In this document: in pieces, positions 33,500 to 39,963 of the stretch
How positions within the stretch are numbered: position 1 is the stretch's first letter
Layout of the letters: every line of letters starts with the position of its first letter
Origin: Thermodesulfobacteriota bacterium
GTDB lineage: Bacteria; Desulfobacterota; Desulfobulbia; Desulfobulbales; JBFMBH01
DNA: 39,963 nucleotides
Direction: 5' to 3'
Assembly (NCBI GenBank): GCA_040755095.1
Contig: JBFMBH010000021.1
Span: forward strand, 1 to 39,963
Position numbers and translations under genes: made by a program
The notes under the pieces: model-generated
The model's database searches: none
What the model was told of the DNA's origin: nothing
Seen by the model: only the letters and a program-made list of their open reading frames with translations

Positions 33500-36334
33500 C
33501 TACCGCTTGAGCTGGATGAGCTCGGTGATCATCTCGTCGGTGGTGGTGATCACCCGGGCGTTGGCCTGAAAGCCGCGCTGGACGGTGATCATCCGCACGA
33601 ACTCGGCGCCCAGGTCGACGTTGGACTGCTCCAGGGAGTTGGGGGAGATGGAGCCCAGGCCGTTCTCCCCTGGCGGGCCCTCGGTGGGCGGCCCGGACTC
33701 GGTGGTCTCGATGAAGGTGTTGCCGCCCTGCTTGAAGAGGCCGGCAATATTGTTGAAGGAGGCCAGGGTGACCTGGGCCTTCTTGAGCACCTGGCCGTTG
33801 GAGTAGTGGCCGGTAATGACGCCCTTGGTATCCACGGACACCGACTGCAGGAAGCCGGCGGCAAAGCCGTCCTGGTCCTGGAAGATGGTGGTGGAGGAAT
33901 TGGCGAACTGGGTGGTGGTCAGGGCCGCGCTCTCGAAGGAGGTGTAGACCACATCCCCCTGGCGGCTGCCGTCCTCGTAGCCGATGTCCGCCAGGATGGT
34001 GGCAAAGTCCAAGCCGTCGGCGCCGAAGATCTGGGACAGGGCGGGATCCCCGCCCGGCGCAGCCCCCGGGCCCAGCCCCGAAGCATTCTGGTACGTGATG
34101 GAGCCGATGGCCAGCTGGCTGGATCGGGTCGCGGTGTCCGCCACCCGGTCGGTGAGCACCAGCCGGCCGGCCTGATCGATCTCGGCATTGCAGTTAAAAA
34201 TCTCTTCTACCCGGTCCAGGAGGTCCTGCACGGTCTGGGTGGAGGCGTTGACCACAATGAAGCTCTCGGCATTCACCGGCGTGCCATCGCCCATGGTACC
34301 GGTGAAGATGATCTGGTCGCCGTCCCGGAGCGAGAGGCTATTGACATCGTAGACCTCGCTGAGCTGGGTGATGGGGGTGATCACCGGCGGCGCCCCGGAG
34401 TTGGTGCTGAAGGCCTGGCCCCGGGAGAAGATCTTCTGTTTGGAGGTGGTGATGTTGATGTCGGTGTCCACCGAGTTCTGGAGGCTGAAATCGCCGAAGG
34501 GGCTGGAGGTGCCACCGCCACTGATGTCTGTAAACACCAGGCTGACGGCAAGATTGCCGCTGTTGGTTTCGTCAATGATCCGGATCTGACCATTGCTGTC
34601 CAAGACGGTGGTGACGCCGGCGGCGCTGCCGTCCACAGCGCCATCGGCATAAAGATCGGCCAGCCAGTCCAGGAGGTCCTGGATGGTGGTATCGTTGGTG
34701 CCGTCGGCGTCATTGTCCAGCCCCACCGTGAAGGTGTCGGTCACGGGGTTGCCGTCGATGGCGGTGCCCGTAAAGGCAAAGGTGTCATTCGCCTCTACCG
34801 GAGAATTGGTGCTGTCCCGCATGTCGGTGAGCAGGGTGGTGGCGGTGGTGATGGGGGTGGTGCCGTTCAGGGTGGCGCCGCTGTCGCTGATGGACCAGTT
34901 GCCGGTCACTGTCCGCCGGCTGCCGAAGGGCGTGGCATCGTTGGCGGTTATGGTGGCAAAGGAGGTGACGTACATGCCGGAGTCGCCACCGGTGGCGTCG
35001 GCGATCCGCAAACGCCCCTGGGTGTCGATGGAGGAGATGCAGCCGAAGGTGTTGTCGATCTGGGTCAGGAAGTCGGACACCTTTGTGCTGGCATCCACGA
35101 CATAGACCAGAGGGGTGACCTGCAAGCCATCCCGGTCGTAGCCTTCCAATATGAAGGTGTCGCCCTGGCGCATGCGGTTGCCGTTCCGATCGTAGACCGA
35201 GCCCCACAAGGTCTCCTCGGTGAGATAGGTGGTGCCGTTGGAGTCGGCGAAGCCGCCGCCGTCCGAGACCAGGATCTGGGCTTGCGCGGTGGCCGAGCCG
35301 CTGAAGGTGGCGCCGAAGGACAGCTCCACGGACAGATTGTCATCAGCGCCGGTGAAGTTGGCTGGGAACTGGAAATAGCTGTCCGAGGCGGCGAGGGCGA
35401 CGCGGTTGTCATTGAGGGCCGGGTCCACCACCGCGTCCGCCGGCACGTTGTAGGCAGCGATGGTGTCGATGTCGCCGGAGGTGGTGAAGTCGATCACGCC
35501 ATAGAGGAGGGCGCCGGCGCCCTTGTGCAGGACATAGTCCAGCTCGGTGGCGCCGTCGAAGATGACGCTTTCCTCGGCGGTGAGCTGGCGATGGTCCTCG
35601 CTGGGCTCGCAGGTGACCAGGAACTCCCACTGGTTGTCCTCGGTGGTGCGATCGAAGTAGATGGTGAGGTCGTGGCTGTCGCCCTGCTCGTCGTAGACCT
35701 TGATGGCGCTGGTGTACTCGTAGTTGGTGGGGTCAATGGGCGGGGTTGGCGAGGCGGCGGCGGCCCGGCGGCCGTCCCAGGCGTCGAACAGCCGGATCTC
35801 GTTGTCCTCGTTGTTGAGCCGGGCATCCAGATTGACGATCACCTCCACGGCGTCGGTGGCCACCGGCTGGGTGCTCTTGCCGATGGTGATGTCGTCCCGG
35901 GTGCCGGACCGCTGCTCGGTGGTGGAATCGATGGCCCAGCCCTGGATAAAGTAGCCGGAGGAGTTGATGAGGTTGCCCTCGGCATCGAAGCGGAACTCGC
36001 CGGCCCGGCTGAACACCAGGTTGTCGGCGCTGCCCGGCTCCCGGAGGATGAAGAAGCCCTGGCCGCCGATGCCCATGTCGGTGGGCTGGGAGGAGGTCTC
36101 GAAGGAGCCCTGGGAGAAGAGGCCGTCGATGGTGGACAGGGTCACGCCGCGGCCCACCTGGGAGGCGCCGCTGGCCGTGGCCACCGTCTGGGCGAGGACG
36201 TCCTGGAAGGTGGAGCGGCTGCTCTTGAAGGCCACGGTGTTGACGTTGGCAACGTTGTCACCGATCACGCTCATGGCCTCGCCCATGACGTTGAGACCGC
36301 TGATGCTGCTGTACAGGGAGCTGGTGATGGCCAT
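33500..36334 (-). CDS. flgE: Flagellar hook protein FlgE, extended
   Basis: FlgE polymerises into the hook joining rod and filament. The N-terminal rod-type motif is typical (SSLYSSISGLNVMGEAMSV, then NVANVNTVAFKSS), as is the C-terminal helix (RMITVQRGFQANARVITTTD). The protein has 944 aa, more than double the enterobacterial hook protein. Much of the extra length is between about residues 385 and 745. There, three related modules repeat the pattern GDxFxFxG...DGxPV...FxV...DLLDxI...IDxxGRLxIxD (starting near 35180, 34810 and 34345). GGAGG precedes the ATG at 36334. It is the third gene of a fliK-flgD-flgE operon. Confidence 0.95.
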   Translation of the reverse strand: MAITSSLYSSISGLNVMGEAMSVIGDNVANVNTVAFKSSRSTFQDVLAQTVATASGASQVGRGVTLSTIDGLFSQGSFETSSQPTDMGIGGQGFFILREPGSADNLVFSRAGEFRFDAEGNLINSSGYFIQGWAIDSTTEQRSGTRDDITIGKSTQPVATDAVEVIVNLDARLNNEDNEIRLFDAWDGRRAAAASPTPPIDPTNYEYTSAIKVYDEQGDSHDLTIYFDRTTEDNQWEFLVTCEPSEDHRQLTAEESVIFDGATELDYVLHKGAGALLYGVIDFTTSGDIDTIAAYNVPADAVVDPALNDNRVALAASDSYFQFPANFTGADDNLSVELSFGATFSGSATAQAQILVSDGGGFADSNGTTYLTEETLWGSVYDRNGNRMRQGDTFILEGYDRDGLQVTPLVYVVDASTKVSDFLTQIDNTFGCISSIDTQGRLRIADATGGDSGMYVTSFATITANDATPFGSRRTVTGNWSISDSGATLNGTTPITTATTLLTDMRDSTNSPVEANDTFAFTGTAIDGNPVTDTFTVGLDNDADGTNDTTIQDLLDWLADLYADGAVDGSAAGVTTVLDSNGQIRIIDETNSGNLAVSLVFTDISGGGTSSPFGDFSLQNSVDTDINITTSKQKIFSRGQAFSTNSGAPPVITPITQLSEVYDVNSLSLRDGDQIIFTGTMGDGTPVNAESFIVVNASTQTVQDLLDRVEEIFNCNAEIDQAGRLVLTDRVADTATRSSQLAIGSITYQNASGLGPGAAPGGDPALSQIFGADGLDFATILADIGYEDGSRQGDVVYTSFESAALTTTQFANSSTTIFQDQDGFAAGFLQSVSVDTKGVITGHYSNGQVLKKAQVTLASFNNIAGLFKQGGNTFIETTESGPPTEGPPGENGLGSISPNSLEQSNVDLGAEFVRMITVQRGFQANARVITTTDEMITELIQLKR

Positions 36335-36365
36335 GGCTTACCTCCGCACGAGGGCTTGGGGAGAA

Positions 36366-36401
36366 ATGGGAGTGATGGGAATACTGGGATGCATGGGATT
36401 G
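36366..36401. repeat. 9-nt periodic repeat between flgD and flgE
   Basis: Four consecutive 9-mers, ATGGGAGTG, ATGGGAATA, CTGGGATGC and ATGGGATTG, lie in the 84-bp gap between flgD and flgE. They share the unit seen upstream of fliK (ATGGGAGTC at 39821-39838). Confidence 0.7.
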
Positions 36402-36418
36402 ATGAAAGACCGTGCCGG

Positions 36419-37078
36419 TCACATAACCTTGATGATCTCGCTGGCAGCCAGGGGGATGGCGCCGTCCACCGTCAGGCGCGCCCCGTCCTCCGCGAATTCC
36501 AGGCCGGTCACCCGGCCGGTGATGCTGGCTTGCGCTGCCACCGGCAGGCCAACGCCGTCTCTGGCCTGCACCTGATACGTGTAGGGGCCATCCGGCAGCT
36601 CCCGGCCTGCGCCGTCCTTGCCATCCCAGGCCAGCTGGTGCCGGCCGGCGGGGAGCGGCCCCAGATCCAGGGAGCGGACCATGCCGCCGGCAGCGTCCCG
36701 GATCTCCACCACGCACGAATCCGTCCCCTCCTCCAGGATGATCTCCGTGGGCTGGACCTCGCCCTGGTAGACGGCCAGAAGGCTGCCTTCCGCCTGCACG
36801 GTGGCGTCCAGGAGGGAGAGGAGCTGCAGGTTGTTCTGGGAGGTCTGGTAGGTCTTGAGGTCTTTCAAGGTCCGGTCGATGCTCTGCAGGGACTCGATGT
36901 TGGTGAAGTTGGCCATCTGCGCCGCCATCTCGTAAGTGTCCATGGGCTTCAAGGGATCCTGGTACTGGATCTGGGCGATGAAGAGCTTCAGGAAATCCTG
37001 CTGCCCCAGGACCTGCTTGCGGCTAGTGCCGGAGCTTGAGCTGGCAGCGGTGGTGGTGGCGGCGTTGCTGATGTTCAT
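36419..37078 (-). CDS. flgD: Flagellar hook assembly (capping) protein FlgD
   Basis: FlgD caps the growing hook and promotes FlgE assembly. The 219-aa product has the conserved N-terminal region (GQQDFLKLFIAQIQYQDPLKPM, residues about 25-46). The FlgD Ig-like/Tudor-like core follows (VVEIRDAAGGMVRSLDLG, then HQLAWDGKDGAGRELPDGPYTY). Length is normal. GAGGAG lies 8 bases before the ATG, and the gene starts 21 bp after fliK ends. Confidence 0.96.
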   Translation of the reverse strand: MNISNAATTTAASSSSGTSRKQVLGQQDFLKLFIAQIQYQDPLKPMDTYEMAAQMANFTNIESLQSIDRTLKDLKTYQTSQNNLQLLSLLDATVQAEGSLLAVYQGEVQPTEIILEEGTDSCVVEIRDAAGGMVRSLDLGPLPAGRHQLAWDGKDGAGRELPDGPYTYQVQARDGVGLPVAAQASITGRVTGLEFAEDGARLTVDGAIPLAASEIIKVM

Positions 37079-37099
37079 GGCGCTCTCCTCGTCCGGCGG

Positions 37100-39643
37100 C
37101 TAGACCAGAACCGAGATGGCCCCGGACTTCTGGCCATAGGGTCGCAAAGGTTGGGGCGGGACCGGCTCCGCGGCAGCGGCCCGGGCGCGGCCGGCCCGCT
37201 TCGGCCGGCGGCCGGGCAGCCTGTCGCCGGCCGCCTTGCCCTGGTCCTGGCTGACGAAGGCGGTGCACTCGTCCAGCACCAGGCCCTGCTGGGCGAGATG
37301 CTCCTTGAACTGGCCCAGGCTGGCGTCGATGATCTCTTTCACCCGGGTGCTCTCGAGGCCGAAGGCGATGCGGACATGGTCGTCCTGCACCGCGACGTCG
37401 ATGCGCACCTCCCCCAGCTCCGCCGGCACCAGCTTCAGGACCAGCCGGTGCTCCTGGCCGTGGATGGCCCGGGCCAGACCGCTTCTGATCTGCTCGGCCA
37501 CCCGCTCCACCTGGGCCAGGGCCAAGGCGGTGCGGGGCGTGGCCGGCCGGGCCGCCTCGGCCGCTGGACCGGGCTGGGGCTCCGGGCTTGCCGGCTGGGC
37601 CGGGGCCTCGCCACTGTCCACGGCCACGGCGGTGGGGGCGGCCGGCCGCGGCCGAGGCTCGATGGCGGGATCGGCAGAGTCTTGCAGAATCGCGGCCGGC
37701 TGGTCGGCTGCTGCCGCAGCGGTCGCAGGTGGCAGGGACTTGCCTTGGGCTGGCGGAGGGGTGGGGCTGTCCGGGGGCGTCCCTGCCGCCGGCACCGGCG
37801 CGGTGGCGGGTCCCGGCTGGCCCGGAGGCGCGGTGGCGGAACGCTGGGCCGACTCGCCGGTGGCCAGCTCCTGGACCGTGTCGAGGACCGCCTGCCGGGT
37901 CTCCTGCACCAGGGGCCGCCAACTGGGGGCCAGGGGATCGAGCTCGGTGCCGGCAGCCAGCACCGCCAGATCCGCCACCACGGCCTGGGGATCGGCCTGG
38001 GGCCGGACGCTGTCCGCCGCGGCCAGGGCCGAGCGCACCAGGGCGTCCAGCCGGGTGCCGTCCAGGGCCATAGGCTCGCCGGTCACGGTCTCCGGCATGA
38101 GCAGCCGGCCTTGACCGGCGGGCATGCCCAGGCGCTCCAGGACCTCCACCAGGGCCGCCGTCTCGCCCCGGCTGAGGGTCAAGGGGGCTGGGCCGGCCGT
38201 CTCCGGGGCACCGGGCTGGGGCGGCAGTGCCGGATCCGCGGCCGGCTGCTCTCGCCTGGCCACCTCGGCCAGAAGCGGTGCCAGGCCCCGGCTCCAGCGC
38301 AGGAGGTCCACATGGCCGTCCCCCAGGCTGGCCTCCTGGGCCAGCTCGGCCAGGGCCGGCGCCTCGACCCCCAGCCGCTGCAGGATGCCTTCCAGAAGGG
38401 GCAGCTCGGCCTCCAGTCCCAGCACCGGCCGCTCCGGCCCATGGACGGCCAGGGCCTGCCGCAGTCCGGCCAAAAGCTTCGCCACCGGCAGGCGGCCGCC
38501 CGCCGCGGTCAGCCGGGCGGCCAGGGCCTGGGCCGCGGCGGCGGGCAGCCCGGCATCCTGGGCCAGCTGCGTCACCAGGGCCTGGTCCTGGATCTTCACG
38601 GTCCAGACCCCGGGACTTGGCTGGGCGGCGTCCAGCTGCTGCACAAACTGCCCGACGATGGCATCCACCAGGCCGCTGCCGGCAAGGGCCGCCGCGGGGA
38701 GCGCGGCCGGCGGCGGGGTTTCAGCCGCTGCCGCCGGGAGGGGGGCCGGGGCCGCGGCGCCCTGCTCCGGGCTGCCGGGCGTCACCCCCACCAGGCTGGG
38801 CAGGTCGACCCCGCTGCCAGCGGCTTGCGCCTGGGGCGGCAGCAGCCGGGCGGTGAGGGCCAGGAGCGGCTCTGCCAGCGGGCTGCCGGCCGGCAGCCGC
38901 GCGGCCAGCTGTTGCAGCGCCACCTGCCGTTGCGCCAGCCCGAGGCCCCAGGCCGCGCCGTCGCCGGCCGCCGCGGCCTGACCGGGGGGCAGCAGCCAGT
39001 CGGCCTCGCCGGCCAGAAGCTGCTCCCGGAAATGGGCCACCAGGTCGGCCATCTCGTCGCTGAGCCCGGCCAGAAAGCCGGGAACAGCCGGCTGGCCAGG
39101 TGTCGCCTTGCTCTTCGAGGAGCCAGCGGCCGGGACGGTGGCGGTGGTCTCGGCCGCCACGGCCGCAGATCCCGGCTCGGATCCTGAAACGGTTGCGGCG
39201 ACACCGGGCTGGCCCTGGCGCTCCTGCTCCGGAAGCCCCGGGGGAAGCCAGGCCGGGAGCGCCGGCGTCCCAGGGGCCGCGGGATCGGCCGGCTCGGCCC
39301 CCGGCAGGGCTGACCGGATGGTCCCGGCCGCCGCGGCTCCGGCGGCCAACGCCTCCGGCAGCACCGCTGGCAGCACCGGGCCCCCGGCCAGAGCGGCGGC
39401 CAGGGCCGCCTGCTCCGGGTCCGGGCTCGGCCCCTCGTCTCCTTCCTGGGGCCAGGCGGCACCGGCCGGCGCCTCTTCCTGGCCTCCGGTGCCGGCGGCC
39501 AGGCCGCCGCCCTCCCCTGCCGCCGGCAACAGGCCTTGCAGCACCGCCGCAAAAGAGCTGCCGCCCGGGTCAGGGGCCGGATTCTGGCCCGGCTCGGCCG
39601 CCGGCAGCGTCATGAGAAACAGGGAAAGGCTTGAGGTCTCCAC
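37100..39643 (-). CDS. fliK: Flagellar hook-length control protein FliK
   Basis: FliK is exported and acts as a molecular ruler, switching the flagellar secretion apparatus from hook to filament substrates. The 847-aa product is Ala/Pro/Gly-rich with low-complexity linkers. Its C-terminal Flg_hook domain is clear (GQEHRLVLKLVPAELGEVRI, followed by DDHVRIAFGLES and LGQFKEHLAQQGL). I chose the GTG at 39643, preceded by TAAGGAG, over the in-frame opening at 39928, whose first 95 codons only translate intergenic repeats. It is about twice the length of the enterobacterial protein, which parallels the enlarged FlgE. It is the first gene of the fliK-flgD-flgE set within this window. Confidence 0.9.
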   Translation of the reverse strand: METSSLSLFLMTLPAAEPGQNPAPDPGGSSFAAVLQGLLPAAGEGGGLAAGTGGQEEAPAGAAWPQEGDEGPSPDPEQAALAAALAGGPVLPAVLPEALAAGAAAAGTIRSALPGAEPADPAAPGTPALPAWLPPGLPEQERQGQPGVAATVSGSEPGSAAVAAETTATVPAAGSSKSKATPGQPAVPGFLAGLSDEMADLVAHFREQLLAGEADWLLPPGQAAAAGDGAAWGLGLAQRQVALQQLAARLPAGSPLAEPLLALTARLLPPQAQAAGSGVDLPSLVGVTPGSPEQGAAAPAPLPAAAAETPPPAALPAAALAGSGLVDAIVGQFVQQLDAAQPSPGVWTVKIQDQALVTQLAQDAGLPAAAAQALAARLTAAGGRLPVAKLLAGLRQALAVHGPERPVLGLEAELPLLEGILQRLGVEAPALAELAQEASLGDGHVDLLRWSRGLAPLLAEVARREQPAADPALPPQPGAPETAGPAPLTLSRGETAALVEVLERLGMPAGQGRLLMPETVTGEPMALDGTRLDALVRSALAAADSVRPQADPQAVVADLAVLAAGTELDPLAPSWRPLVQETRQAVLDTVQELATGESAQRSATAPPGQPGPATAPVPAAGTPPDSPTPPPAQGKSLPPATAAAAADQPAAILQDSADPAIEPRPRPAAPTAVAVDSGEAPAQPASPEPQPGPAAEAARPATPRTALALAQVERVAEQIRSGLARAIHGQEHRLVLKLVPAELGEVRIDVAVQDDHVRIAFGLESTRVKEIIDASLGQFKEHLAQQGLVLDECTAFVSQDQGKAAGDRLPGRRPKRAGRARAAAAEPVPPQPLRPYGQKSGAISVLV

Positions 39644-39734
39644 GCCAGGCTCCTTACGGGGGAATTGGCCAGCAGCAGGGGCTGCCGGCCTTTGCCCCCC
39701 TCCGAAGCAAGGGGCATGCCAGCCAGGATTGCGC

Positions 39735-39780
39735 GGGGCGCAGCCGAATGGGTGAAACGCCGGAAGTCCGCTCTGGTGGC
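39735..39780. repeat. 46-bp direct repeat, copy 1
   Basis: Begins GGGGCGCAGCCGAATGG and ends CCGCTCTGGTGGC. About 39 of 46 bases match copy 2 at 39861-39906, 126 bp away. Confidence 0.8.
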
Positions 39781-39782
39781 TT

Positions 39783-39852
39783 CCCATAAGTCCTAGAGGT
39801 CCCATAAGTCCCATGGATCCATGGGAGTCATGGGAGTCATAGGACCTGTGGG
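39783..39852. repeat. Large imperfect inverted repeat of 9-nt units
   Basis: Two arms of about 35 bases meet at a perfect 18-bp palindrome, TCCCATGGATCCATGGGA (39809-39826). Each arm is made of 9-mers: CCCATAAGT, CCTAGAGGT, CCCATAAGT on one side and ATGGGAGTC, ATGGGAGTC, ATAGGACCT on the other. It could extrude as a cruciform or fold as RNA. Confidence 0.8.
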
Positions 39853-39860
39853 TTGCCATG

Positions 39861-39906
39861 GGGGCGCACCCGAATGGATAGAACGCCGAAAACCCGCTCT
39901 GGTGGC
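39861..39906. repeat. 46-bp direct repeat, copy 2
   Basis: Partner of 39735-39780, beginning GGGGCGCACCCGAATGG. Together the copies bracket the 9-mer inverted repeat. Confidence 0.8.
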
Positions 39907-39963
39907 CAATGTTTCTTGAAGACCACAAGGCGCCAAAAGACGACGGCGGCCCCGTGCCAGGTG

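Larger units (their letters stand above)
39644..39963. other. Repeat-rich intergenic region upstream of fliK
   Basis: These 320 bases contain no supported gene. They hold a composite of two 46-bp direct repeats flanking a large imperfect inverted repeat built from 9-mers. No promoter for fliK is recognisable, so the operon may continue beyond the right edge. Confidence 0.7.

Noticed and set aside
39644-39928. N-terminal extension of FliK from the ATG at 39928
   Set aside because: The extra 95 codons translate the direct and inverted intergenic repeats. A GTG with TAAGGAG at 39643 gives a normal FliK start.

Overview
The window is GC-rich chromosomal DNA, most plausibly from a Desulfobacterota (former deltaproteobacterial) or related anaerobic bacterium. 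The support is indirect: a large multihaem cytochrome c, a CooC-type CODH maturation ATPase, copper-dependent secreted proteins with a SCO chaperone, and a flagellar hook operon. No rRNA, tRNA, CRISPR array or transposase is visible.

Region 1 (1-5150) holds a HicBA toxin-antitoxin pair directly behind ileS on the minus strand. It is followed divergently by a cooC-like ATPase and a MntA/HepT toxin-antitoxin pair that looks less GC-rich than its surroundings. Region 2 (5176-16726) has a frameshifted copy of a small secreted protein gene on the minus strand. Two secreted proteins follow on the plus strand: an NHL beta-propeller protein of 876 aa, and a 2605-aa protein with 13 CxxCH haem sites, seven calcium-loop repeats and two right-handed beta-helices.

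Region 3 (32862 down to 16892, all minus strand) looks like one long transcription unit or two consecutive ones. In transcription order it encodes a 1776-aa SdrD-like/IPT/beta-helix protein, three cupredoxin-fold (multicopper oxidase-like) proteins, a lipoprotein, a secreted subtilase with a MopE-like calcium motif, a SCO copper chaperone, a cytochrome c/substrate-binding protein fusion, and the intact copy of the small secreted protein. A good sigma-54 (-24/-12) promoter candidate lies about 200 bp upstream of the first gene. The four classical multicopper-oxidase motifs are divided between two adjacent genes.

Region 4 (39643 down to 33500) is fliK-flgD-flgE, with an unusually long hook protein carrying three internal repeats. 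It is bracketed by intergenic 9-nt periodic repeats.

Regions 2 and 3 converge on each other, share the same C-terminal beta-helix closing motif, and carry near-identical copies of the same small secreted protein gene. My inference is that together they form a cell-surface redox island of about 27 kb, of copper proteins, cytochromes and large adhesin-like scaffolds, perhaps for extracellular electron transfer or metal oxidation. The sequence alone does not establish the substrate.
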